A DNA stretch of 64,000 bases from an uncultured Algibacter sp. (GCF_947495675.1 NZ_CANLZX010000014.1:51304-115303); one strand, 5' to 3'; shown: positions 28,261 through 37,197, counted from the first letter of the stretch. A program made the numbers and translations. The notes: generated by a model from the sequence alone, not told the origin.

Positions 28261-28866
28261 CTAATCATTTACAAAAAGAAATAAATCTCCTGTTTCAAAT
28301 GTAATTTCAATATCATCTTCAACAGCTTTATTTCTTGTACCTATTTTTCCTCCAAAAAATAAAGTTTCATTTTTTAAAGCATATTGCAACCCCTTTGTTA
28401 ATATTCCGGTTGCTTTTGGGAAAGGAAACAAAGACACGTTTTTCCCTTTACAATTTGATAGTTTTACCTTTTTATCTGCTAAAAAATAAAAACCATGATT
28501 ATCAAAAAAAGTAACATTAAGTTTATCTTGCCATTGAAGAGCAGTATGCAAATTTCCAAGAAAATGATCTTGCTCTTGACCACTACCTCCAAAGACATGA
28601 ATATCAATAAAACTTCTATTGAAAAGAATTTGTAAAATTTTATCAAAATCTGTAAAATCCTGATTTGGAGTACTAATAACTTCTATATTTTTTGGTAGGC
28701 TTTTTAAAGAATCAAAATCACCACTTATAAAATCTGGAGTAATATTTTGCTGTTTTAAAATATTAAAAGCCCCATCTGTAGCACAAATAACAGCATAACT
28801 TGTTAAATCTGGAATCTTTAATGGCGGCTCACCATTTAATAGAAGAAATGCTTTTTTAGAATTCAT
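28261..28866 (-). CDS. Thiamine pyrophosphokinase
   Basis: About 201 residues. It transfers pyrophosphate from ATP to thiamine to give the cofactor TPP. Family motifs: GDFDS at residues 49-53 and NQDFTDFDKIL, together with FGGSGQEQDHFLGNLH, which bind ATP/Mg. The ATG at 28866 (MNSKKAFLLLNG) is preferred over an upstream start because it matches the family. TAATTTTG lies at 28879-28872 with TTG 18 bp upstream, so transcription should begin about 2 nt before the ATG. Stand-alone gene, no thiamine riboswitch seen here. Confidence 0.92.
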   Translation of the reverse strand: MNSKKAFLLLNGEPPLKIPDLTSYAVICATDGAFNILKQQNITPDFISGDFDSLKSLPKNIEVISTPNQDFTDFDKILQILFNRSFIDIHVFGGSGQEQDHFLGNLHTALQWQDKLNVTFFDNHGFYFLADKKVKLSNCKGKNVSLFPFPKATGILTKGLQYALKNETLFFGGKIGTRNKAVEDDIEITFETGDLFLFVND

Positions 28867-28871
28867 TATAT

Positions 28872-28900
28872 CAAAATTACAAAACAAATGTATTCATCAA
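28872..28900 (-). promoter_or_regulatory. Promoter for thiamine pyrophosphokinase, near-leaderless
   Basis: Minus strand: TTG (28900-28898), 18-bp spacer, TAATTTTG (28879-28872), then 5 nt to the ATG. With a typical distance of about 4 nt from box to start of transcription the leader is at most a few nucleotides. Confidence 0.5.
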
Positions 28901-28912
28901 ATTTTAAAACAA

Positions 28913-28946
28913 CCAATAAAAAAATCCTAAGCTAAAGCTCAGGATT
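28913..28946 (-). terminator. Rho-independent terminator after ferredoxin
   Basis: Minus strand: AATCCTGAGCT and AGCTTAGGATT form an 11-bp stem with one mismatch and a two-base loop, followed by TTTTTTTATT. It begins about 29 bp after the ferredoxin stop at 28975. Confidence 0.8.
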
Positions 28947-28974
28947 CTTTTGTATAAATAAATTCGTTTATAAA

Positions 28975-29328
28975 TTATCCTTCAGGATGCATGAATTTTT
29001 GTTTAGCTAGTAATTCCTCTTCAGTTTCAACTACATCCTCATCTGGCACACAACAATCTACAGGACAAACTGCGGCACATTGTGGCTCATCATGAAAACC
29101 TTTACACTCTGTACATTTATCTGGTACAATGTAGTAAAGCTCATCACTTATAGGTTCTTGAGCCTCATCAGCATCAACTTCAGTTCCATTAGTTAGTACT
29201 ACTGTACCTTCTAAACTTGTACCATCTTTATAGCGCCAATCATCAGCACCTTCATATATTGCTGTATTTGGGCACTCAGGTTCGCAAGCACCACAATTTA
29301 TACATTCATCTGTTATTATAATTGCCAT
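28975..29328 (-). CDS. 4Fe-4S dicluster ferredoxin
   Basis: 117 residues with two cysteine clusters: [16 protein letters not shown] near the N-terminus and [21 protein letters not shown] near residues 72-92; the second has the enlarged spacing seen in Bacteroidota/Proteobacteria FdxA-like ferredoxins. The protein is very acidic, as electron carriers often are. The insert between the clusters (about 25-70) is conserved in flavobacteria. It is divergently transcribed from the LuxC-type reductase and shares a promoter region centred on a 14-bp palindrome. Confidence 0.95.
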   Translation of the reverse strand: MAIIITDECINCGACEPECPNTAIYEGADDWRYKDGTSLEGTVVLTNGTEVDADEAQEPISDELYYIVPDKCTECKGFHDEPQCAAVCPVDCCVPDEDVVETEEELLAKQKFMHPEG

Positions 29329-29376
29329 AGTATTTTTTTATCTTTTAAAATTTAAAGAACTCTATTTGAGTTTCCT

Positions 29377-29398
29377 TAAATTTGCAATTGCAAAAATA
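29377..29398. promoter_or_regulatory. Face-to-face -7 boxes around a 14-bp palindrome
   Basis: TAAATTTG (29377-29384, plus strand, towards the acyl-CoA reductase) and TATTTTTG (29398-29391, minus strand, towards ferredoxin) point at each other. Between and within them is the palindrome TTTGCAATTGCAAA (29381-29394). The minus-strand box has TTG 20 bp upstream (29421-29419). The two promoters cannot be occupied at the same time. Confidence 0.45.
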
Positions 29399-29428
29399 AA
29401 GCCAAAACCATTCATAACCAAATTAAGG

Positions 29429-30487
29429 ATGAAATTACAAGAAAGAATTAATGCTTTTGTAAAATTAGGAGATTTTTTAAGGCAATTTTCTAATGAAGAT
29501 ATCCAAAAGGAAGATAATGTTGAACACAACGACACTTTTTTCGATGGCTTTAAGCACCAGCTAAAACTAGCAAAAGAACATAATGGTTGGTTTACAGAAG
29601 AAAATATACAGTTTGCTCTTAAATCTTGGTCTGATGCTTTAACTTCTAATAATTTAAATACTTGGTTAAAACCTTATAATATAGAAAATGTAAACCCCAA
29701 ACAAGTAGCTATTATAATGGCCGGAAACATTCCTTTGGTTGGATTTCATGATTTTTTATCAGTTCTTATTTCAGGACACAAGGTATTAGTAAAACAATCA
29801 TCAAATGATAAACATTTACTGCCTTATCTAGCTAAGTATTTAGAGTATGTTGAACCACAATTTAAAGGCAACATATCTTTTACAGAAGCTAAAATTGAAA
29901 ATTTCGACGCCGTAATTGCTACAGGAAGTAACAATACTGCTCGTTATTTTGAATACTATTTTAAAGGCAAGCCTTCAATAATAAGAAACAATAGAAATTC
30001 AATAGCCGTTATAACAGGTATTGAAACTAAAGATGATTTAATAAATCTATCTGATGATATATTTAGATATTATGGTTTAGGCTGTAGAAATGTATCTAAA
30101 CTTTTTGTGCCAAAAGGTTATAAGTTTGATGCCTTTTTCGAAGCAATTTACCATTGGCATCCCATAGTTGAAAAAGCCAAATACGCTAACAATTACGACT
30201 ATAACAAAGCAGTTTATTTAATGAGCGAATTTGATATGCTTGAAAATGGATTTTTCATGATAAAAGAAGACCAAAGTTTTGCTTCACCAATAGCAACATT
30301 ATTCTATGAGCAATATGAAGATTTGTCAAAATTAAAAGAATACTTAAAATCAAAAAAAGAACAAATTCAATGCATAGTTTCCAAAGGGTTTTTAGAAAAT
30401 GAAATTGCTTTTGGAGAAACTCAAAAACCAGAACTTTGGGATTATGCGGATGATGTAGATTCCATTGAATTTTTGTCAGCAATTTGA
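29429..30487 (+). CDS. LuxC-type acyl-CoA reductase
   Basis: 352 residues from ATG 29429 (MKLQERINAFVKLGDFL); an upstream in-frame TTG also exists. It resembles acyl-CoA reductases of the LuxC family, aldehyde-dehydrogenase-like enzymes that reduce activated fatty acids with NADPH. The NAD(P)-binding segment VAIIMAGNIPLVGFHDFLS and VIATGSNNTARYFEYYF are conserved, and GLGCRNVSKLFVP contains the candidate catalytic Cys. In Flavobacteriaceae the gene is regularly located next to serC/serA, as here (serC starts 78 bp later). The real substrate in these organisms is not known; luminescence genes are absent. Confidence 0.85.
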   Translation: MKLQERINAFVKLGDFLRQFSNEDIQKEDNVEHNDTFFDGFKHQLKLAKEHNGWFTEENIQFALKSWSDALTSNNLNTWLKPYNIENVNPKQVAIIMAGNIPLVGFHDFLSVLISGHKVLVKQSSNDKHLLPYLAKYLEYVEPQFKGNISFTEAKIENFDAVIATGSNNTARYFEYYFKGKPSIIRNNRNSIAVITGIETKDDLINLSDDIFRYYGLGCRNVSKLFVPKGYKFDAFFEAIYHWHPIVEKAKYANNYDYNKAVYLMSEFDMLENGFFMIKEDQSFASPIATLFYEQYEDLSKLKEYLKSKKEQIQCIVSKGFLENEIAFGETQKPELWDYADDVDSIEFLSAI

Positions 30488-30564
30488 CGAAAAAATTATT
30501 GATTATTTAACACAAATTACCTAATTAATTAGGACCTTTGTTTCTTTAAATTAGACGACGAAAA

Positions 30565-31629
30565 ATGAAAAAACATAACTTTAGTGCAGGCCCATCTATT
30601 TTACCACCAGAAGTATTATTAAAAGCTTCTCAAGCAGTTGTCGATTTAGACAATAGTGGTTTATCATTAATTGAAATTTCACATAGAAGCAAAGCTTTTG
30701 TTGACATTATGGAAAATGCTAGATCCTTAGCTTTAGAATTACTAGGTCTTGAAGGCAAAGGCTATAAAGCTTTATTTTTACAAGGAGGTGCTAGTACACA
30801 GTTTTTAATGGTAGCTTTAAATCTTTTAGAGAAAAGAGCTGGGTATTTAAATTCTGGTGCATGGGCAGCAAAAGCTATTAAAGAAGCAAAAATTTACGAT
30901 GATGTTTACGAGGTTGGCTCTTCTAAAGATGCTAACTATAATTATATCCCTAAAGGTTATGAAATACCTGAAGATTATGATTATTTTCATTGTACCTCAA
31001 ATAACACCATTTACGGAACACAAATGAAATCGTTTCCACAAACTAATATTCCTTTAGTTTGTGATATGAGTAGCGATATTTTTTCTCGTACTCTAGATTT
31101 CACACAATTTGGACTTATATATGCTGGTGCCCAAAAAAACATGGGCCCTGCAGGTACTACTCTAGTGGTTATTAGAGAAGATATTTTAGGTAAAGTATCT
31201 CGAAAAATACCATCTATGATGGATTACAAAATACATATTGATAAAGGAAGTATGTTCAACACTCCTCCTGTATTCCCTGTTTATACATCAATGCTAACAC
31301 TAGAATGGTTAAAAGGCCTTGGTGGAATTGCTGCTATTGAAAAGGAAAATGAAAAAAAGTCTCGATTAATGTATTCTGAAATTGACTTAAACCCATTATT
31401 TAAAGGTTTTGCTTCAAAAGAAGATCGCTCTAGTATGAATGCCACTTTTACTTTAGAAAATGAAAACTTAAAAGAAACTTTTGAAACCATGCTTAAAGAA
31501 GCTGGTATTAGTGGTGTTAACGGTCACAGAAGTGTTGGTGGTTACAGAGCTTCAATGTATAACGCTATGCCTATTGATAGTGTAAAGGTTTTAGTTGAAG
31601 TAATGAGTGAATTAGAAAGTAAAGCATAA
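30565..31629 (+). CDS. serC: Phosphoserine aminotransferase
   Basis: 354-residue PLP enzyme, class V aminotransferase, converting 3-phosphohydroxypyruvate and glutamate to phosphoserine. The N-terminus NFSAGPSILPPEVL, the EISHRSKAF motif and the PLP-lysine region YAGAQKNMGPAGTTLVV (Lys in QKN) are diagnostic, as is GVNGHRSVGGYRASMYNA near the C-terminus. Same direction as serA, which begins 51 bp later, so the second and first steps of serine synthesis are linked. Confidence 0.97.
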   Translation: MKKHNFSAGPSILPPEVLLKASQAVVDLDNSGLSLIEISHRSKAFVDIMENARSLALELLGLEGKGYKALFLQGGASTQFLMVALNLLEKRAGYLNSGAWAAKAIKEAKIYDDVYEVGSSKDANYNYIPKGYEIPEDYDYFHCTSNNTIYGTQMKSFPQTNIPLVCDMSSDIFSRTLDFTQFGLIYAGAQKNMGPAGTTLVVIREDILGKVSRKIPSMMDYKIHIDKGSMFNTPPVFPVYTSMLTLEWLKGLGGIAAIEKENEKKSRLMYSEIDLNPLFKGFASKEDRSSMNATFTLENENLKETFETMLKEAGISGVNGHRSVGGYRASMYNAMPIDSVKVLVEVMSELESKA

Positions 31630-31680
31630 ATAAAATATAAATGTTTTCGCTTTTGCGGAAATACTAAAAATAGAATTTCA

Positions 31681-32631
31681 ATGAATGTATTAGCAAACGA
31701 TGGTATCTCACAAAGTGGTATCGATGCATTAGACAAAGCTGGTTACAACGTAAGTACAACTACAGTAGCACAAGAGCAATTAATTAATTATATAAACGAA
31801 AAAGATATTACAGTACTTTTAGTTCGTAGTGCAACAACAGTACGTAAAGATTTAATTGATGCCTGCCCAGGATTAAAAATTATTGGTCGTGGCGGTGTTG
31901 GTATGGACAATATTGATGTTGAATATGCTAGAGAAAAAGGTTTAAGCGTTATAAACACACCTGCAGCTTCTTCGCATTCTGTTGCCGAATTAGTTTTTGG
32001 ACACCTATACGGATTGGCTCGTTTTTTACATAATGCAAACAGAGAAATGCCTCTTGAAGGAGATAGTAACTTTAAAGGCCTAAAGAAAGCATATGCTAAA
32101 GGAACAGAACTTAAAGGAAAAACTTTAGGTGTTTTAGGTTTTGGTCGTATTGGACAAGCTACTGCAAAAGTAGCACTTGGAGCTGGTATGAAAGTTATTG
32201 CTTTTGATCCGTTTTTAGAAGAAGCAAATTTAGAATTAGACTTTTTTGATGGACAAAAAGTGAATTTTAATATTAAGACTATTTCTAAAGAAGATGTTTT
32301 AAAACAAGCTGATTTTATTACGCTTCATGTCCCTGCACAAAAAGATTACGTTATAGATGAAGCTGAATTTAACATGATGAAAGATGGTGTTATTATAGCT
32401 AATGCTGCTCGTGGTGGTGTATTAAATGAAGTTGCTTTAGTAAAAGCAATTGAAAGTGGAAAAGTTGCAAGAGCTGCACTTGATGTTTTTGAAAAAGAGC
32501 CAAAACCAGAAATGCAATTATTAATGAATCCTGCCCTTTCACTAACACCACATACTGGTGCTGCAACTAACGAAGCGCAAGATAGAATTGGTACAGAATT
32601 AGCATCACAGATTATTAGTATCTTAGGATAA
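31681..32631 (+). CDS. serA: D-3-phosphoglycerate dehydrogenase
   Basis: 316-residue D-isomer-specific 2-hydroxyacid dehydrogenase. It has the NAD-binding motif LGFGRIGQATAKVAL, the catalytic Arg in AARGGVL, the Glu region FEKEPKPE and the His in LTPHTGAATNEAQ. It is a short form lacking the C-terminal ACT regulatory domain of E. coli SerA, so feedback by serine via that domain is not expected. Position directly after serC supports the role in serine synthesis over a generic hydroxyacid dehydrogenase. A strong terminator follows. Confidence 0.93.
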   Translation: MNVLANDGISQSGIDALDKAGYNVSTTTVAQEQLINYINEKDITVLLVRSATTVRKDLIDACPGLKIIGRGGVGMDNIDVEYAREKGLSVINTPAASSHSVAELVFGHLYGLARFLHNANREMPLEGDSNFKGLKKAYAKGTELKGKTLGVLGFGRIGQATAKVALGAGMKVIAFDPFLEEANLELDFFDGQKVNFNIKTISKEDVLKQADFITLHVPAQKDYVIDEAEFNMMKDGVIIANAARGGVLNEVALVKAIESGKVARAALDVFEKEPKPEMQLLMNPALSLTPHTGAATNEAQDRIGTELASQIISILG

Positions 32632-32665
32632 GATAAAAATAAATGTGACCTAAAAGTAATATTTG

Positions 32666-32697
32666 AGTCCTAACTATAACAAGTTGGGACTTTTTTT
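32666..32697 (+). terminator. Terminator of the luxC-like/serC/serA unit
   Basis: AGTCCTAACT (32666-32675) pairs with AGTTGGGACT (32682-32691) across a 6-nt loop with one wobble, followed by TTTTTTT. Confidence 0.88.
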
Positions 32698-32760
32698 GTA
32701 CTTTAAGCTTCCAATTTTATCAAAAATTTATTAATTAACATATACAATAAACAAAAAGAC

Positions 32761-33399
32761 ATGGCAGGAATTTTAGACTTATTAAACAGTGACCTAGGAA
32801 AAACTATTATTAGCGGAGTAGCAGGTTCAACAGGAAACGATACAAGCAAAACTAGTAGCGTATTAACAATGGCATTACCAGTTTTAATGAAAGCCATGCA
32901 ACGTAATGCTTCAACTCCACAAGGAGCAGAAGGACTAATGGGAGCAATCCAAGGAAAGCACAACGGTAGTATTTTAGACAATCTTGGTGGTTTATTTGGT
33001 GGTGGTGTTGATGATAATGTAAAAGAAGATGGGTCTAAAATATTAGGACACGTTTTAGGAGCTAAACAACAAGGAGTTGAAAAAATATTAGGAGAAAAAT
33101 CTGGTTTAGATGCTGGATCTGTTGGTAATATTTTAAAAGTTGCTGCGCCAATTTTAATGGGTGTTTTAGGAAATCAAGCAAAACAACAAAACATAAGCTC
33201 TTCTAATGGAATAGGAGATTTACTTGGTGGTTTACTTGGTGGTAATTCTGCAGATAAAGAACAAAGTTTCTTAGAATCTATTTTAGATGCTGACGGAGAT
33301 GGAAGTATTGTTGACGATGTTGCAGGAATGGTTCTTGGTAATGCAAGCAAAAAAGGAGGCCTAGGAGGTCTTTTAGGAGGTCTTTTTGGAGGAAAATAA
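32761..33399 (+). CDS. DUF937 (YidB-like) family protein
   Basis: 212 residues with repeating glycine-rich segments, including GDLLGGLLGGN and a terminal GGLLGGLFGGK; a central KILGHVLGAKQQGVEKILGE and LDADGDGSIVDDVAGMVLG, the latter like a calcium-binding DxDxDG loop. These features match DUF937 proteins of Bacteroidota. There is no signal peptide, so it is predicted to be cytoplasmic. Function unknown; expression as a single gene is likely because terminators flank it on both sides. Confidence 0.9.
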   Translation: MAGILDLLNSDLGKTIISGVAGSTGNDTSKTSSVLTMALPVLMKAMQRNASTPQGAEGLMGAIQGKHNGSILDNLGGLFGGGVDDNVKEDGSKILGHVLGAKQQGVEKILGEKSGLDAGSVGNILKVAAPILMGVLGNQAKQQNISSSNGIGDLLGGLLGGNSADKEQSFLESILDADGDGSIVDDVAGMVLGNASKKGGLGGLLGGLFGGK

Positions 33400-33422
33400 C
33401 ATTCAAAAAGAATAAAATAATT

Positions 33423-33458
33423 AAAGAGCTAAACAACTTGTTTAGCTCTTTTTTTTAT
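33423..33458 (+). terminator. Terminator after the DUF937 gene
   Basis: AAAGAGCTAAAC (33423-33434) and GTTTAGCTCTTT (33440-33451) form a perfect 12-bp stem with a 5-nt loop, followed by a run of T. Confidence 0.92.
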
Positions 33459-33609
33459 TAAACAGTATTCAAAATCAATAATTTAGGAATGATTTTTGTA
33501 AATTTAATAGAAAAGTAATTCGTTTACTCAACGAATGTATTAGTTAACTCATTCTTACTTATAAATGATGGCATTCAGTTATATATTTGAAATGAAAACA
33601 ACATAAATC

Positions 33610-34047
33610 ATGAAAAAAATAATATACATTTTACTGCTTTCTATTTTCATCTTTAACTGTAATTCAACTAAATCAACATCATCAAAAAATGATGAGCGAT
33701 TAGAAAGTCTAAAAAAAAATGACACGGTTAAAATTGCTAATGAAGAGATAGAATACGAAATTATAATTATTGAACCAGGTTTTAATTTTTGGTTAGCAAG
33801 CAGGGCAAGACCAAAAGGTTTTTATACTCAGTCCTTTTTAGAAAACAGAAATTTTATTTTAGTAAATGAATGGAATCAAAGAGTACTACAACCCCAAAGG
33901 TTTGATACAAACTTATATGAATTACAAATTAATTATCAGCAAGGTATAGACTACGGCTATGAGGTTAATTACATGCTTTATAACTATTTTATTTACTTCC
34001 AATTAACCTATAAACAAAGATTAGGACCATTTCTTCCAAGAATTTAA
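33610..34047 (+). CDS. DUF6146 family lipoprotein
   Basis: 145 residues with a lipoprotein signal: hydrophobic residues 4-15 then FNC with Cys at 17. The body contains EPGFNFWLASRARPKGFYTQ and WNQRVLQP, which I associate with the DUF6146 family of Bacteroidota. It forms a small operon with the next membrane protein. A TATATTTG -7 box at 33582-33589 could drive it. Function unknown. Confidence 0.8.
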   Translation: MKKIIYILLLSIFIFNCNSTKSTSSKNDERLESLKKNDTVKIANEEIEYEIIIIEPGFNFWLASRARPKGFYTQSFLENRNFILVNEWNQRVLQPQRFDTNLYELQINYQQGIDYGYEVNYMLYNYFIYFQLTYKQRLGPFLPRI

Positions 34048-34081
34048 ATCTGTTTTAATATTTTTGCGTAAAATTGCAAAC

Positions 34082-34384
34082 TTGGAAAAACTAAAAGCAC
34101 GTTGGGATATTGAACATAATTGGCAAATTGTTGTCATATTTTGTGTGTTTGCTATTACTGGTTCAACAGCATCATATATTGGTAAACCCATATTAAATTT
34201 CCTCAATATCACCACAGAAAGTTTTGGTAGTATAGGCTATTGGGTAATTCGTATAATACTTCTTTTTATAGTATATCAATTTTTACTAGTACTTTTTGGT
34301 TGGTTATTTGGTCAACACAAATTTTTCTGGAATTTTGAAAAGAAAATGCTTCGTAGAATTGGGTTAAAAAGATTTGTTGATTAA
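34082..34384 (+). CDS. DUF6787 family membrane protein
   Basis: About 100 residues, two to three transmembrane helices: IVVIFCVFAITGSTASYIG, VIRIILLFIVYQFLLVLFGW, and a basic tail FEKKMLRRIGLKRF. The pattern LKARWDIEHNWQ at the start is typical of DUF6787. No ATG is available; TTG at 34082 gives the usual N-terminus EKLKARWDIE, whereas TTG at 34064 adds six residues. The His-rich gene starts with the A of this gene's stop codon (ATGA-like overlap), which suggests translational coupling. Confidence 0.78.
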   Translation: MEKLKARWDIEHNWQIVVIFCVFAITGSTASYIGKPILNFLNITTESFGSIGYWVIRIILLFIVYQFLLVLFGWLFGQHKFFWNFEKKMLRRIGLKRFVD

Positions 34385-34716
34385 TGAAACTTATTAAGGA
34401 ACATATCGTTTTTAAATTACTAACCGTTTTGTTGGTAACAACGCTATTGGTTCCTGCTGGAGTAAAATTAGCTCACATTTTTGAACACCACAATCATAAA
34501 ATTTGTTTAGGTGACGATAGTACACATATACATAAAGTTGATTTAGATTGTGAGTTCCAAAAATTTAGTATTACCCATCACTTTCAATTATCAGAAGAAT
34601 TTATTGAGTTTTTTCAAACGGAATCCCCTACTCTTACTTACAATGTAACATATAAATTTCTTAATAATCATCGGCCTTTATCTTTCTCTTTAAGAGGTCC
34701 ACCTGTTTTAGTTTAA
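34384..34716 (+). CDS. His-rich membrane-anchored small protein, putative metal-related
   Basis: 110 residues: one N-terminal hydrophobic segment (about 9-27, VFKLLTVLLVTTLLVPAGV), then a cluster of possible metal ligands H31, H35, H36, H38, C41, H48, H50, C56 within 26 residues. The end of the protein carries the short FSLRGPPVLV tail that recurs in similar flavobacterial proteins placed before TonB receptors. I infer a periplasmic metal-binding accessory protein, but the metal is unknown. It overlaps the DUF6787 gene by one base and precedes a TonB-dependent receptor by 81 bp, which carry an inverted repeat. Confidence 0.68.
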   Translation: MKLIKEHIVFKLLTVLLVTTLLVPAGVKLAHIFEHHNHKICLGDDSTHIHKVDLDCEFQKFSITHHFQLSEEFIEFFQTESPTLTYNVTYKFLNNHRPLSFSLRGPPVLV

Positions 34717-34726
34717 AAAATCATAT

Positions 34727-34762
34727 CATATCTCATTTTAAATACTTTTAAAATAAGATATG
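34727..34762. repeat. Near-perfect 16-bp inverted repeat before the TonB receptor
   Basis: CATATCTCATTTTAAA (34727-34742), a 4-base spacer, then TTTAAAATAAGATATG (34747-34762); one mismatch. There is no downstream T run of normal terminator strength. It could be an operator for a metal-sensing repressor, an attenuator limiting read-through into the receptor, or a weak terminator. Confidence 0.6.
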
Positions 34763-34797
34763 GTTATAGCAATTTATTTTTAAACTAAAATTTAGTA

Positions 34798-37197
34798 ATG
34801 AAACACTATATACTGATTATAGCATGTTGTTTATTCGGCTTTGCTTATGGTCAAAATTGTAATTACAAGCTTTCTGGTAACGTGCATGATTTCCATGATG
34901 GTTCTGCAATAGCTGGTGCTGCCATATACATTGAAACCTTAGACAGATATACAACATCTGATATTGAGGGAAACTATAGCATTGAAAATCTCTGTAAAGG
35001 ACTTTTAACTCTTGAAATATCGCATTTAGGATGCGAGACTAAAAGAATAAAAGTTCAAATTAATGGTGATACGCAATATGAAATTAATATGGAACACCAT
35101 ATTGAGGAACTTCATGAAATTAAAATTGATGCCAGCGGAAATCCTAAGCTAACAAAAACATCGCAAGAAACACAGTTAAAAGCAAAAACCCTAGAACGCT
35201 TTAGTGCTTTTAGCCTTGGTGATGCTTTAAAGCAAGTAAGTGGTGTGTCGTCAATTAATACTGGAAATACTATTGTAAAACCTGTTATTAATGGGTTACA
35301 TAGTAGTCGGGTTGTTGTAATGACAAATAATGTACGATTACAAGATCAAGAATGGGGTATTGAACATGCTCCAAACATCGATTTAAATGCCTCTGGTCAA
35401 ATAAACGTTATTAAAGGTGCCAATGCATTAGCATATAGTGGTGATGCTATAGGCGGCGTTATAGTGTTAAAACCTAAAAATATTAGTTTAAAAGATTCCC
35501 TTTATGGAAAAACAATTTTGGGTGCCCAAAGTAATGGTCGTGGTTATAATTTATCCTCCTTGTTAACCAAATCGTGGAAAAAAGGATGGTACGCAACAGG
35601 ACAAGCGTCGTACAAACGCTTTGGCGATTTTAAAGCTCCAGATTACTACCTAACCAATACGGGTATGAACTCGAAAGGGCTATCTGTAAATACAGGTTTT
35701 AAAAGTTTCGAAAAAGGGTTCAATGTTTTTTACAGCTATTTAAATAATGAAATAGGCATTTTAAGAGCCTCGCATATTGGTAGTGTAGAAGATTTAGTAA
35801 ATGCTATAAACAAACAAGAACCGTTAGTTCAAGACGATTTTAGTTATGATATTAGTGCCCCTAGGCAAGAGGTAACACACCAAATTATTAAAGCAGATTT
35901 TTACAAACGTTTCAAAAAATTTGGTCGTTTAGAGTTTCAATATGACTTCCAAAACAACCAAAGGTTTGAATACGATGTTAGGGTTGGTAATGATAAAGAT
36001 AAAGCTGCAATAGATTTAACTTTAAAAACTCATACCTTAAAATCTAATTTAAAAATAGACACTAACACCAATGCTATTTATAAGGTTGGTGTAAATGTTG
36101 GATTCCAAAATAATTTTGCAAACCCAGAAACTGGTGTGAGACGATTAATTCCTGATTATGATAAATTTGATTTCGGAATTTATGCCATTTCAGACTATAA
36201 AATAGGCGATAACACTAATATAGATTTTGGCTTACGTTACGATTTTAATAAAATAGACGCTAAAAAATTTTATTTAACAAGCCGTTGGGAAGAACGCGGT
36301 TACGACCAGGATTTTGGCGATATTGTTATAGACGATTTAGGCACACAGTTGTTAGCAAACCCTGTACTTACATATCATAATGTTTCGGTTTCCGCAGGAA
36401 TTACGCATCAATTTAATGCTAATAACTCTGTGATTTTAAATTACGGATTAGCCAATAGAGCACCCAACCCTTCGGAGCTGTTTAGTGATGGTTTACACCA
36501 CTCTGCAGCACGAATCGAATTAGGTGATTTGCGTATTAAACAAGAAACATCAAACCGTATTGGCGCTTCATATCTTTTTAACAATGAAAAACTATCTTTA
36601 AACCTAGAAAGCTATTTAAATCATATTAAAGATTATATTTTTATAAAACCAACAGGAACAGAGTTAACCATAAGAGGGGCATTTCCTGTTTGGGACTATT
36701 TACAAACTAATGCTTTGTTATATGGTTTAGATATAAGTGCAAATTATAAATTTAATTCGCAATGGTTTTTAAACAACAAAACAGCGTTTATAAAAGGTAG
36801 AGATATTACTAAAAAAGAGGCCTTAATTGATATACCTTCTTTTAAAACGGTTAATACTATTGGATATTCAAATAAAAAGTGGCTAAATTTTAATGCCGAA
36901 TTACAAAGCGAGTTGGTTTTAAAGCAAAACGATTATCCTGATAATAATTTTGAGGTGTTTATTCCAACCACCGAAGAATTTGTATTATTAGATATTAGTA
37001 CACCACCTCCTACCTATCATTTAATGCATTTTGAAAGTGATATTACAGTAAAACTTTCTAAAAAAACAGATTTAAATATAGGTCTTAACATTACAAACAT
37101 TTTTAATACTTCTTACAGAGAATACCTTAACAGATTAAGATATTTTGCCGATGACTTAGGAAGAAATTTTATGTTACAATTAAAATTAAATTATTAA
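34798..37197 (+). CDS. TonB-dependent receptor (candidate metal or metal-chelate uptake)
   Basis: 799 residues: signal peptide (HYILIIACCLFGFAYGQ), a carboxypeptidase-regulatory-like domain at about 22-105 (AGAAIYIETLDRYTTSDIEG), plug domain at about 120-235 (FSAFSLGDALKQVSGVSSI, VINGLHSSRVVVMTNNVRLQ, INVIKGANALAYSGDAIGGV), and a C-terminal 22-strand barrel ending DLGRNFMLQLKLNY. The plug resembles those of receptors related to ZnuD or to cobalamin/siderophore receptors rather than SusC. Placed after a His-rich protein and before a lipoprotein with an acidic/His stretch, it is most likely part of a metal-acquisition locus. TonB energises it from the periplasm. Confidence 0.88.
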   Translation: MKHYILIIACCLFGFAYGQNCNYKLSGNVHDFHDGSAIAGAAIYIETLDRYTTSDIEGNYSIENLCKGLLTLEISHLGCETKRIKVQINGDTQYEINMEHHIEELHEIKIDASGNPKLTKTSQETQLKAKTLERFSAFSLGDALKQVSGVSSINTGNTIVKPVINGLHSSRVVVMTNNVRLQDQEWGIEHAPNIDLNASGQINVIKGANALAYSGDAIGGVIVLKPKNISLKDSLYGKTILGAQSNGRGYNLSSLLTKSWKKGWYATGQASYKRFGDFKAPDYYLTNTGMNSKGLSVNTGFKSFEKGFNVFYSYLNNEIGILRASHIGSVEDLVNAINKQEPLVQDDFSYDISAPRQEVTHQIIKADFYKRFKKFGRLEFQYDFQNNQRFEYDVRVGNDKDKAAIDLTLKTHTLKSNLKIDTNTNAIYKVGVNVGFQNNFANPETGVRRLIPDYDKFDFGIYAISDYKIGDNTNIDFGLRYDFNKIDAKKFYLTSRWEERGYDQDFGDIVIDDLGTQLLANPVLTYHNVSVSAGITHQFNANNSVILNYGLANRAPNPSELFSDGLHHSAARIELGDLRIKQETSNRIGASYLFNNEKLSLNLESYLNHIKDYIFIKPTGTELTIRGAFPVWDYLQTNALLYGLDISANYKFNSQWFLNNKTAFIKGRDITKKEALIDIPSFKTVNTIGYSNKKWLNFNAELQSELVLKQNDYPDNNFEVFIPTTEEFVLLDISTPPPTYHLMHFESDITVKLSKKTDLNIGLNITNIFNTSYREYLNRLRYFADDLGRNFMLQLKLNY

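Noticed and set aside
29429..30487. Bioluminescence (lux) operon
   Set aside because: Only a LuxC-type reductase is present; luxA, luxB, luxD and luxE are absent and the flanking genes are for serine synthesis.
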